64,000 bases of DNA, taken from HGM13862 sp031553915. GTDB lineage: Bacteria > Bacillota > Dehalobacteriia > UBA4068. This document shows positions 17,761-25,389 of this stretch, piece by piece. A model generated the notes under the pieces. The model was given only the letters and a program-made list of their open reading frames with translations, searched no databases and was not told the DNA's origin. Numbering within the stretch: position 1 is the first letter of the stretch; every line of letters starts with the position of its first letter. The translations under genes and the position numbers were made by a program. Location of the stretch: positions 142,925 to 206,924 of the forward strand of contig JAVBKT010000004.1 of NCBI GenBank assembly GCA_031553915.1, written 5' to 3'.

Positions 17761-18207
17761 GAGAATACAAGAAAACAAGTAATCATCTACACCGACGGCG
17801 CTTGCTCTGGTAATCCTGGCCCGGGAGGCTGGGGGGCAGTGCTGATTTATGGCCGCACGGAAAAGAAAATATCTGGCGCGGAAGCGCAAACAACCAACCA
17901 GCGGATGGAATTGATGGCAGCGGCGCGTGCCCTGCAAGCATTAAAGGCGCCGTGTGACGTCATCCTCTATAGCGACAGCGCCTATCTGGTTAATGCTTTT
18001 AATCAGCACTGGCTGGATAATTGGCAGAAAAACGGCTGGTTAAACGCCAAAAAAAATCCAGTGGAGAACAAAACTCTCTGGATGGAGCTGCTGGAGGCAG
18101 CTAAACCCCATCATCTTTCTTGGCGCAAGGTCAAGGGACATGCCGGGGATAAATATAATGAAATATGTGATCAACTGGCACGTGACGCCATTAAGACATT
18201 GTCATAA
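17758..18207 (+). CDS. rnhA: Ribonuclease HI
   Basis: 149 aa, beginning MENTRKQV. Active-site features of RNase HI: first Asp in YTDGACSGNPGPGGWG, Glu in NQRMELMA, second Asp in LYSDSAY, His in KGHAG and the last Asp in CDQLARD. It removes RNA from RNA-DNA hybrids. An in-frame ATG three codons upstream overlaps the -10 hexamer, so I take the second ATG as the start. The next gene begins 17 nt downstream, so RNase H and the corrinoid pair may be co-transcribed. Confidence 0.95.
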   Translation: MENTRKQVIIYTDGACSGNPGPGGWGAVLIYGRTEKKISGAEAQTTNQRMELMAAARALQALKAPCDVILYSDSAYLVNAFNQHWLDNWQKNGWLNAKKNPVENKTLWMELLEAAKPHHLSWRKVKGHAGDKYNEICDQLARDAIKTLS

Positions 18208-18223
18208 GGGGATAAATTAGCAA

Positions 18224-18862
18224 ATGAGTGAGTATCAGCTTTTATTTGATGCAGTTTTGGACGGAGACGAGGATATTGCTTTAGAGCAAGCGCAATTGCT
18301 GCTTGATCAAGGCTTGTCTCCGATAGATATTATCAATGACGGTTTGATTGGCGCCATGGCTGAAGTAGGCCGGCTATTTAAAGAAGAAGAGCTTTTTCTG
18401 CCAGAGGTGATGATGGCAGCGGAAGCTGTAGCTGTGACCATTGAGATGTTGCAGCCCTTTATCCAAGGGGATTTTGAATCCAAAGGCATTATTGTCATTG
18501 GTACTGTTAAGGGTGATATTCACGATATTGGCAAAAACCTGGTGGCTTTATTAATGTCCAGCAATGGCTACACTGTGCATGATTTGGGTAACGATGTTGC
18601 CCCGGAAACCTTTGTTGCGGCAGCCAAAGAGCATGATGCGGATATTGTTGCGCTGTCGGCTTTGCTGACCACGACTATGGTCAGTATGGAAGAGACAGTT
18701 GTAGCTTTTGAAGAGGCCGGGTTACGCGATAAGGTTAAGATTATTATCGGAGGCGCACCGGTGACAGCGGAATATGCTGAAGAAATTGGGGCAGACGGCT
18801 ATTCGGAGGATGCTCAGGGTGCGGTTGAACTGGCTAGACGACTATTGGAGGCAAAAGAATAA
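18224..18862 (+). CDS. Methyltransferase cognate corrinoid protein
   Basis: 212 aa. An N-terminal helical cap domain (about 1-85) and a Rossmann-like B12-binding domain with the DxHxxG signature GDIHDIG, His100 being the expected lower cobalt ligand. Length and layout match MtbC/MtmC/MtgC-type corrinoid proteins that carry a methyl group between methyltransferases. It is directly followed (0 nt gap) by a methyl-folate methyltransferase, so the pair should move methyl groups between a corrinoid and tetrahydrofolate. The methyl donor enzyme (MttB-type) is not in this window. Confidence 0.9.
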   Translation: MSEYQLLFDAVLDGDEDIALEQAQLLLDQGLSPIDIINDGLIGAMAEVGRLFKEEELFLPEVMMAAEAVAVTIEMLQPFIQGDFESKGIIVIGTVKGDIHDIGKNLVALLMSSNGYTVHDLGNDVAPETFVAAAKEHDADIVALSALLTTTMVSMEETVVAFEEAGLRDKVKIIIGGAPVTAEYAEEIGADGYSEDAQGAVELARRLLEAKE

Positions 18863-19660
18863 ATGATTATTGGTGAGTTGATTAATTCCAGCCGCAAGGC
18901 GATCAAACCCCTGGTTGAAGGCTATGATGCTGAGGCCCTGATTGCTATTGGCCAAACTGAGGCAGCTGCTGGCGCGGAATTTATTGATCTGAATTGCGGA
19001 ACTTTCGTCCATGATGAGGCGGAGCGTCTAACCTGGCTGGTCGAGAAGGTCGGCAACGTGTTGGACATGCCCCTTTGTCTGGATAGTCCCGATCCACGGG
19101 CGCTAAGGGCAGCGCTGCCGCTGGTCAAAAACCCGGTGATGATTAATTCCATCAGCGCCGAAGAAGAGCGCTTTGCTGATATTTTGCCGCTGGCTTTGGA
19201 ATATCAGGCCAAGCTGGTAGCGCTTTGCATGGACGGGGACTCAATCCCGCAAACAGCAGAGGCCCGCTACGCTATTGGCTCCCGGCTGATTGATAAATTA
19301 ACCAATGCAGGGATGTTGCTGAGCGATATTTATTTAGACCCGATGGTACAGCCTGTTTCCGTATCCAAAGAGGGCGCGCAGGTTATCCTGGAGACAGTGC
19401 GGAAGATTCGCGCTGCTTATCCGGAAGTTAATTGTGTTTGCGGCCTCTCCAATATTAGTTTTGGCTTGCCCAACCGCAAAATTATTAACCGCTATTTTTT
19501 GGCTCAGGCAGTAGCAGCGGGTATGGATAGCTTTATTCTTGATCCAACCGACAGACAACTGATGGGGTGCTATTTGACCGCGCGCATGTTGGCCGGCGGC
19601 GACAAGGCCTATACCAAAGATTATCTCAAAGCTCACCGCCAGGGCTTGTTTGATATATAA
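18863..19660 (+). CDS. Methyltetrahydrofolate:corrinoid methyltransferase
   Basis: 265 aa, a DHPS-like pterin-binding TIM barrel of the AcsE/MtgA type. Visible family features: FIDLNCG near the start, LCLDSPDPRAL, MINSISAEEERF, DIYLDPMVQPVS and CGLSNISFGLPNR, which supply the Asp/Asn residues that hold the pterin. It should transfer methyl between the corrinoid protein encoded just upstream and THF. Its SD (GGAGG) lies inside the end of the upstream gene. Whether it serves acetogenesis-type metabolism or methylamine/betaine demethylation cannot be decided from these two genes. Confidence 0.9.
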   Translation: MIIGELINSSRKAIKPLVEGYDAEALIAIGQTEAAAGAEFIDLNCGTFVHDEAERLTWLVEKVGNVLDMPLCLDSPDPRALRAALPLVKNPVMINSISAEEERFADILPLALEYQAKLVALCMDGDSIPQTAEARYAIGSRLIDKLTNAGMLLSDIYLDPMVQPVSVSKEGAQVILETVRKIRAAYPEVNCVCGLSNISFGLPNRKIINRYFLAQAVAAGMDSFILDPTDRQLMGCYLTARMLAGGDKAYTKDYLKAHRQGLFDI

Positions 19661-19695
19661 GAATCAATTAATAAAATAAGAGTGTGGTGAAAAAA

Positions 19696-19730
19696 GAAGG
19701 TTTGGGAAGTATCTTTTCCAAACCTTCTTT
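19696..19730 (+). terminator. Terminator after the corrinoid pair
   Basis: Stem GAAGGTTTGG with CCAAACCTTC, extended by a G-U and two A-U pairs, then TTTT. It ends the rnhA-corrinoid transcript and faces the lipoprotein gene on the other strand. Confidence 0.8.
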
Positions 19731-19763
19731 TGGTATATAAGGCTAATTAGTTGCGCTGATGGT

Positions 19764-20324
19764 TTATTCAAAAAGTGACCAGGCGGTATCACCGCGCACG
19801 TATTGCAGGGCGCCAATCTCAGTCGTCGCTGCGATTTCTCCGATTACAATATCCTGCGAAAAGATGTTCTCCATCGGCTGGTATTCCTGTATCGAATATG
19901 TCAGCGTGGGAATATCAATGTAACAGGTCTCGCCCCTGGTCTCTGTTTCGACATCATAATCATAGAGCATGATGGTTTGTCCATCACTGCTGACATCAAC
20001 AGCAATACCATGGCTGCCCTGGACACTGCCGACCTGGCCGTTACTTTTGACAAAATCGACAGAAAAGGTGATTTGCTTAGTCCCCAAATCATAACCAAAC
20101 AGCCCAAAGTATCCGTAGAAGATAATGTTTTCGTCGCTTTCATAACAGATAATGATGCCTATTCCAGGAGTTACCTCCAAGTCTAAGTTATCAACGGCAA
20201 TTTCGGAGATACTGGGATTATTCGCCTTTTCGCCATCCGTAGAATCAGGGGAACAGGCAGTACACATTACTATGATGGCTATCATGGTCAGCGCCATAAT
20301 TGCAGATTTAGTAATTTTCAGCAT
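19764..20324 (-). CDS. Hypothetical lipoprotein
   Basis: 186 aa. A signal sequence with a lipobox-like end (VMCTAC, Cys about 24) predicts an outer-leaflet lipoprotein. The rest looks like a small beta-rich extracellular domain with no family I recognise. It lies 24 nt downstream of the sortase gene on the same strand and is probably co-transcribed with it. No sorting signal is visible, so it is not an obvious sortase substrate. Confidence 0.65.
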   Translation of the reverse strand: MLKITKSAIMALTMIAIIVMCTACSPDSTDGEKANNPSISEIAVDNLDLEVTPGIGIIICYESDENIIFYGYFGLFGYDLGTKQITFSVDFVKSNGQVGSVQGSHGIAVDVSSDGQTIMLYDYDVETETRGETCYIDIPTLTYSIQEYQPMENIFSQDIVIGEIAATTEIGALQYVRGDTAWSLFE

Positions 20325-20348
20325 AAAAATCCCCCTATGCGCTTTTTA

Positions 20349-21197
20349 TTAATTGACTTTCTTGGCGACTACTACCAACCGGCCTTCATTGACATGATAA
20401 TAGCAGGTAGAAAGTGTTAAAAGCTGGTCTCCCCACTGTGCGCTCTTGCCGGTATCATATTCCGCCAGGGCCATCACATTATTCAGATAATAGTTAAAAT
20501 CAGCCTCATTGTCGATATATCCCCAGATATAGTAGCGGAAAACAGGGTCGTTATGATAATATATCTGCGAGCGGAAGACGGCAATAACCTCGTACTCGCC
20601 TTTTTCATAGATAGTATCAAACTGAATAGTTTGATGCGTCTCATAGAAGCTCTGGTTCAGGTAGTTGGGCAATTGGCCGAACATCGATTTGTTGATCATA
20701 TTATGCGCGTAGACCAAAAAATTAGCAGAGGGAAATAGTACATCGCTGTTGGCATCAAGAAAAGGTGTGCCCGCATACTTATAATTACCGCTGAAATCGC
20801 GGTGCAGATAATATTCCGGGTCTCCGCTGGTTTGCATGACCGCATAGTCGATATTGGTATCGGCAATTTTGATCCAGCCAATCATATCACGGTTTTGCTG
20901 GTGAAGAGCAGCGTATTCAGAAAGGACATCAGGAACAGGCTTGTCGGTTCCTGCCGTATGCGCGGCGGGGTTTCTTTCATTAGCCCGGGAAATGCTTATC
21001 GATACCCACTGCGGCCATTCTGATACCGGATATCTGTCTGCATAGTTAAATGCAGCCCGTTCTGTCTGGTTGATGGCAAAAACATGTATGCGCAGAGAAA
21101 TATCATACTCACGCCAATATAAAAGAACAAAAATAGTGCTGCTGGCAATAAATATCAGAACCAAAAGGCCAAGCACTATTTTTCTGCTTGTTTTCAT
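20349..21197 (-). CDS. srtB: Class B sortase
   Basis: 282 aa. N-terminal signal anchor (about 7-27), then the sortase beta-barrel with catalytic His165 (LVYAHNM), Cys265 (TLSTC) and Arg273 (GRLVV). The TLSTC motif and the preceding helix-containing insertion fit class B. Class B sortases attach surface proteins, often pilins or haem-uptake proteins, to the wall. No protein with a C-terminal NPxTN/LPxTG-type signal is seen in this window. It sits 104 bp downstream of the pilus-like operon. A tandem 13-bp repeat (TTTCTATAATATA twice, about 21212-21237) lies in its promoter region. Confidence 0.9.
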   Translation of the reverse strand: MKTSRKIVLGLLVLIFIASSTIFVLLYWREYDISLRIHVFAINQTERAAFNYADRYPVSEWPQWVSISISRANERNPAAHTAGTDKPVPDVLSEYAALHQQNRDMIGWIKIADTNIDYAVMQTSGDPEYYLHRDFSGNYKYAGTPFLDANSDVLFPSANFLVYAHNMINKSMFGQLPNYLNQSFYETHQTIQFDTIYEKGEYEVIAVFRSQIYYHNDPVFRYYIWGYIDNEADFNYYLNNVMALAEYDTGKSAQWGDQLLTLSTCYYHVNEGRLVVVAKKVN

Positions 21198-21300
21198 AGG
21201 TGCTCCTCATTTTTTCTATAATATATTTCTATAATATATAGGGTATTATTTCTTTCAACTGATAAACAATCCTCAAAAAGAGCTGAACGTAAATGCTCGC

Positions 21301-22383
21301 TTATAGGCCCAGTTTTCTTTGCATTTGCTCAGTATTAACTGCATATTTCAAAGCGGTGTCTACAGTAATTTTTCCGGACTGATAAAGGTTATAGATAGAA
21401 ACATCCATGCTGATCATGCCCTCTGCCGCAGATGTTTGAATAATATTATCTATCTGGAAGGTTTTTCCTTCGCGAATCATATTGCGAATGGCTCCGGTAA
21501 CATGCATGATTTCAAAGGCGGGAATAAGATTGCCCTCAAGATCAGGCAGCAATTGCTGTGAGACGACAGAATTAAGCAGCATGGAAAGCTGCACGCGGAT
21601 TTGTTGCTGCTGATGAGGAGGGAAGACGTCGATTATACGGTCAATAGTATTGACTGCGCCCACTGTGTGCAGGGTAGAAATTAACAAATGCCCTGTCTCA
21701 GCAGCGGTCATCGATACTTTGATTGTCTCAAAATCGCGCATTTCGCCCAGGAGGATAACATCCGGGGCCTGGCGCAGGCAGGCGCGCAGCGCGTCAATAT
21801 AGCTTTCCGTATCAAGGCTGATTTCTCTTTGGCTGACAATACTTTTGTCATTACGGTGCAAAAATTCAATGGGGTCTTCCAGGGTGATGATATGGCAATT
21901 GCGGTTATGATTGATGGTATCAATAATACAGGCCAGTGTGGTGGATTTACCGCCGCCGGCAGGCCCTGTTACCAGCACCATACCATTGGAACGGTGGCCG
22001 ATTTTGATCACGTCATCAGGAATACCCATGCTGCGGTAATCAGGAATATTAAAGAACACTACCCGGATAACCGTGGCCATAGAGCCGCGCTGATGATAAG
22101 TATTAATCCTAAAACGAGAAAGATTTTTGATCGAGAGGGAGAAGTCATCGTCACCGACTGCTTCGTAATGTTCCATACCCCGGTTGGCCAACTGATACAG
22201 CTCGCTGATCAGCTTTTGCGATTGGGAAGGGAATATTGTTTCTGCACCAATCGGCTTAATGACGCCGCCGACTTTGATGCACACAGGCATACCGGCAATA
22301 ATAAAGATATCTGATGCCCGCTCTGATACCGCCTGCTCCAGGTATTGCATAACCTCTGTTTCAATTATGTCCATCTCTGTCAT
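21301..22383 (-). CDS. PilT-like type IV pilus ATPase
   Basis: 360 aa, a PilT/VirB11-superfamily secretion ATPase of PilT length. Walker A GPAGGGKST (140-148), Asp box (ITLEDPIEF), Walker B DVILLGEMRD (208-217) and His box (AETGHLLISTLHT, 228-240). PilT powers pilus retraction in classical systems. Here it is the only ATPase of the operon and the last gene, following PilC and four pilin-like genes. Either an assembly ATPase lies elsewhere or this one does another job. Confidence 0.92.
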   Translation of the reverse strand: MTEMDIIETEVMQYLEQAVSERASDIFIIAGMPVCIKVGGVIKPIGAETIFPSQSQKLISELYQLANRGMEHYEAVGDDDFSLSIKNLSRFRINTYHQRGSMATVIRVVFFNIPDYRSMGIPDDVIKIGHRSNGMVLVTGPAGGGKSTTLACIIDTINHNRNCHIITLEDPIEFLHRNDKSIVSQREISLDTESYIDALRACLRQAPDVILLGEMRDFETIKVSMTAAETGHLLISTLHTVGAVNTIDRIIDVFPPHQQQQIRVQLSMLLNSVVSQQLLPDLEGNLIPAFEIMHVTGAIRNMIREGKTFQIDNIIQTSAAEGMISMDVSIYNLYQSGKITVDTALKYAVNTEQMQRKLGL

Positions 22384-22415
22384 GATCTATCTCCTTTAAG
22401 TACTAATACCTACAT

Positions 22416-22874
22416 TTAATCCAGCCATACATTAAAATCATCAACTGCTTCCCATTCTGACGCCAGCTCTATCTGCCATTTGAGAATGTCAAAGCTGGCG
22501 CTGGCTTGGTCATAGCTGAGGATAACAGATAATTGCTGCGCATCATCCATCGGTACAAAATAGGCAATATGGCTGCTGCTGCCCTCTTCATTGGCAGTGA
22601 TCGCAATATCATCGATAGTAGCGGGGATGGCGTCATTTGTTGTCATGGCGCTGCGCAGGGCGGAAAAAACATGTTCAGCCTGCGCATCCGCCGCGTAATA
22701 AGCAGAAATAGACGCAGCTGTTTTCGCGGCAAGATCATTTTCCGCCTTGGCTGAAGAAAGGGTCAAAAGGGCGAAAATGGTCAGGCAGAGTACGGCAAAA
22801 ATCAAAATAAGGGAAACGCTGCCAGTGCCAATACCGCTTTTGCTGGATTTTTTGTTTTCAACAGGCGCGCTCAT
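22416..22874 (-). CDS. Pilin-like operon protein
   Basis: 152 aa. A basic N-terminus (about 1-17) precedes one hydrophobic helix (about 18-40) and a small acidic soluble domain. Layout is that of a minor pilin, but no canonical prepilin peptidase site (G|FxxxE) is present. It overlaps the end of the preceding gene (TAATG), with GGAGG 7 nt before its ATG, so translation is coupled. No named family is recognised. Confidence 0.65.
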   Translation of the reverse strand: MSAPVENKKSSKSGIGTGSVSLILIFAVLCLTIFALLTLSSAKAENDLAAKTAASISAYYAADAQAEHVFSALRSAMTTNDAIPATIDDIAITANEEGSSSHIAYFVPMDDAQQLSVILSYDQASASFDILKWQIELASEWEAVDDFNVWLD

Positions 22875-23314
22875 TATTGCACCTCCCTGGCTACGACAGG
22901 AAGCTTAAAAATAGCGCTGCTGGCATCCTTTGGCGTTGATGTTTGCACAGTAATAGTCGCCGTAAACAGGTCGTCAGCAGGAGAGCTTTCTTCTTTGATC
23001 AGCATTTGATATTTGGCGTCATCGCTGTCACAAACCAGCCAGTTTTTATCATAAGAGATCACAATAGAGCCACTGTCGCTGTCTGCATTATAGCTGTTGT
23101 CATCATCAAGGATATTTGCGGTTTGTTCCATATCGCCATGGCTGGCCTTAAAGGCCTCGGCGCCGTTTTGCGCCACCATTAGAGCATAGTTTAAGTCGCC
23201 GCTATCATCAGACATATTGCTGGAGCCGACAAAAAGCTGCACACAAACAGCTGCGGTGAGAGCGAAAAAAAGGATAGCTAGAATTTGCTCGGTGAGGAAG
23301 ACGGAAAACTTCAT
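22874..23314 (-). CDS. Pilin-like operon protein
   Basis: 146 aa. One N-terminal hydrophobic helix (about 9-30, FLTEQILAILFFALTA) and an extracytoplasmic domain rich in Asp and Ser. It overlaps its upstream neighbour by 4 nt and its downstream neighbour by 1 nt, showing a tight operon. The helix starts almost at the N-terminus, with a Glu at position 9. It probably behaves as a minor pilin or pseudopilin; the function is inferred from position. Confidence 0.65.
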   Translation of the reverse strand: MKFSVFLTEQILAILFFALTAAVCVQLFVGSSNMSDDSGDLNYALMVAQNGAEAFKASHGDMEQTANILDDDNSYNADSDSGSIVISYDKNWLVCDSDDAKYQMLIKEESSPADDLFTATITVQTSTPKDASSAIFKLPVVAREVQ

Positions 23315-23826
23315 ATTTGCACTCCTTCCTCGCTGCGGGGCAAAATGATCATGCTCATCGGATTGCCGCTGCTATCCACACAGGTTATCTTGAGTAGACC
23401 ATTATCATCCAAAAACTCAAAATCCAGTGCTTGCGCCTCAAGAATTTTGGTGCCGTCTGAGGGGTTAAACTCGAGACCCTTTTCGCAGAACATTTCATAT
23501 ACCCAGCCGTCGCTCAGGTATATCATCGTATGATAAGTATAGTCGCCAAAATGCTGCTCCAAATAGAGCGTTTCGATTTCGGCAATCTCTTCATAGCCAA
23601 TGTAGGGGCCAATTTTAACATCATCCAGGGTATCGTTGTGGCGAATTTTGGCCTCAATATAGGCCAGCGCCATCCTTTGATCCCAGGCAGCCTCATTACG
23701 CGCGGCAACATCCCGGTACACTCTGGCGCCCAGCATGAGAACCATTAAAACCGCAGCAGCAAAAGCGCAAAAAATCAAAAGGCTAAAAACACTGCCAAGT
23801 CTATTTTCTCCTTGCGATTTAATCAT
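23311..23826 (-). CDS. DUF4860-like pilin-like protein
   Basis: 171 aa. A short basic leader, one hydrophobic helix (about 13-36), and a compact domain ending in ITCVDSSGNPMSMIILPRSEEG. The sequence resembles the DUF4860 family found beside type IV pilus-like genes in Clostridia; I name this from memory of the pattern, not a search. It starts 3 nt after the upstream gene's stop. Probably a pseudopilin-like component. Confidence 0.65.
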   Translation of the reverse strand: MIKSQGENRLGSVFSLLIFCAFAAAVLMVLMLGARVYRDVAARNEAAWDQRMALAYIEAKIRHNDTLDDVKIGPYIGYEEIAEIETLYLEQHFGDYTYHTMIYLSDGWVYEMFCEKGLEFNPSDGTKILEAQALDFEFLDDNGLLKITCVDSSGNPMSMIILPRSEEGVQI

Positions 23827-23829
23827 CTT

Positions 23830-24198
23830 TTACTCCCAAGTATCCCAGTTTTCATTAATATCAGTGGGATTTTCTAAATCTATTACCGTAATATCCGGCA
23901 TAATATTGCTGGCAAATATCGCATAATGCACAGCGTATTTATCAGTATCAATAATCACGCCATAGTTTTCGGTTAAATAGTCCAGTGACTGCGGATAGGC
24001 TCCCTCGATGGCATAGCAACTGACTGCCGCGCGGCGCAGACTTTCTTCCAAAACGCGTTTGCCTTCACCGGCGCTGCCGGACTCAACATTGGAAAAGCCA
24101 TAAATAACCAGGCAGATGACAATGGCAAAAAAAGCGATGCCAACCAGGCTGCTAATTAAAGCATTTCCTTTTTTCTTTTTCCATTCTGCTTTGCGCAT
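23830..24198 (-). CDS. Pilin-like protein, probable main subunit or pseudopilin
   Basis: 122 aa. N-terminus RKAEWKKKKGNALISS followed by a hydrophobic helix (about 14-35). A Gly after four Lys resembles a prepilin cleavage site, but the usual Glu at +5 is missing (Ser instead). The C-terminal part carries SCYAIEGAYPQSLDYL and IFASNIMPDI, which look like strongly conserved patches. First of the four small genes after PilC; GGAGC lies 4 nt from its ATG. Confidence 0.7.
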   Translation of the reverse strand: MRKAEWKKKKGNALISSLVGIAFFAIVICLVIYGFSNVESGSAGEGKRVLEESLRRAAVSCYAIEGAYPQSLDYLTENYGVIIDTDKYAVHYAIFASNIMPDITVIDLENPTDINENWDTWE

Positions 24199-24209
24199 GA
24201 GTGCTCCTA

Positions 24210-25256
24210 TTATCCCAAAGAGGACATGATATTCATTAGCGGCAGCATGACCGAGAGTAGGACTACGCCCACGATCAAGGATGTAATAATTACCAGGGTG
24301 GGTTCAATGCGGCCGAGTAAGCGCTCTATTATATCATTGACAGTCGCTTCTGTTCTGCGGGCGATTTCATCGAGTACATTATCAGCAGAGCCGGTTTTAG
24401 CGCCCAGAGAGAGCATGCGCGAGTATACCGGGGGAAAGATGCCGGTTTTGGTTAAGGCCTCTGACAAGGAACTGCCATCATCCAACAATTTTGCGCATTC
24501 AGCATGCTTTTTTTCGGATACTTTGCTGTTGGCGGAAAGAGTAGAGGCCATTTTAAAGCTTTCATCCATATTAAGGCCGGCCTTGATGGTCAAAGCCAAA
24601 GAACTGCTAAAGCGGGTTAATGCTATTTTGGCGGCCAAACCCTTTTCTTTGCGCAGATCGCGCCAAACGCGGCTGGCTTTGGCACGGAAAGACGGTATCG
24701 CCAATAGCAAGAGGCCAAAAAGAATAATTATAGCGGCGAGAATAGCAAAAACAAGAGACGCTCCTTTGAGCCACTCGCCAATATTCATCATTGCGGTGGT
24801 AAAAGCGGGCATTTCCGTGCCCATCTGGCGGAAAACGTCATCAAAAATGGGCAGAACTACCGTAATCAGTACAATGACTACGGCGATCATCATTACTAAA
24901 AGAATAGTAGGGTAGATAAGCGCGTTTTTGATCGTCGAGGCCAGTCTCTCCTGGCGGTCATAATACTCAGACAAGGATCTGAGGATTTCGCTGATGCGGC
25001 CGGTTTTTTCTCCTAGGGTAACCATTTGTATCATATAGTCCGGAAAGGCCTTAATCTCGCTCAGGGCATCAGAAAGAGGCCGATTTTGGTCAACAATATC
25101 AGCCAGCGTAGTGAGAATAGCCCGGGAGGTATGATCATCGTCATCATCGATCAAAAGATGTAATCCGTCGCTTAGAGTAATGCCGGCATGGAGAAATAAA
25201 GACAACTCCAGACACAGCGCGGAAATATACCCATTACTAAGCTTTTTCCGCTTCAT
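24210..25256 (-). CDS. PilC/GspF-type inner-membrane platform protein
   Basis: 348 aa from the ATG at 25256, which has GGAGG 6 nt upstream; an in-frame start 15 codons earlier lacks an SD. Two T2SSF domains, about 10-135 and 215-335 (LALTIKAGLNMDESF, YSRMLSLGAKTGSADNVLDEIA), and three membrane helices. It is the platform on which pilins or pseudopilins are assembled. First gene of the operon ending with the PilT-like ATPase. Confidence 0.93.
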   Translation of the reverse strand: MKRKKLSNGYISALCLELSLFLHAGITLSDGLHLLIDDDDDHTSRAILTTLADIVDQNRPLSDALSEIKAFPDYMIQMVTLGEKTGRISEILRSLSEYYDRQERLASTIKNALIYPTILLVMMIAVVIVLITVVLPIFDDVFRQMGTEMPAFTTAMMNIGEWLKGASLVFAILAAIIILFGLLLLAIPSFRAKASRVWRDLRKEKGLAAKIALTRFSSSLALTIKAGLNMDESFKMASTLSANSKVSEKKHAECAKLLDDGSSLSEALTKTGIFPPVYSRMLSLGAKTGSADNVLDEIARRTEATVNDIIERLLGRIEPTLVIITSLIVGVVLLSVMLPLMNIMSSLG

Positions 25257-25274
25257 ATAGTTCCTCCGTGAACA

Positions 25275-25301
25275 ATTATAGTAAATTTGGCTCTTAGTCA
25301 A
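25275..25301 (-). promoter_or_regulatory. Candidate promoter of the pilus-like operon
   Basis: On the minus strand TTGACT (25301-25296) and TATAAT (25280-25275) with a short 15-bp spacer. It lies between the long hairpin at 25318-25363 and the pilC start. The short spacer suggests a weak or activator-dependent promoter. Confidence 0.45.
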
Positions 25302-25317
25302 TATTGGCTATAAGTCC

Positions 25318-25363
25318 ATATAATATAATGGATTTGCCACAAGGCAAATCCATTATATTATAT
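25318..25363 (-). terminator. 21-bp perfect hairpin after transglutaminase gene
   Basis: Two perfectly complementary 21-nt arms (25318-25338 and 25343-25363) around the loop ACAA. The loop-proximal half has GGATTTGCC and the outer half is all A/T, which may act in place of a U-tract. It lies 27 bp after the transglutaminase stop and separates it from the pil operon, so termination is the likely role. Confidence 0.6.
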
Positions 25364-25389
25364 CATCAACAAATTTTCAATCTATAGTT

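Noticed and set aside
21212..21237. Tandem 13-bp repeat TTTCTATAATATA as a possible CRISPR-like or phase-variable repeat
   Set aside because: Only two copies, AT-rich and in a promoter position, so more likely part of -10 sequence than an array.
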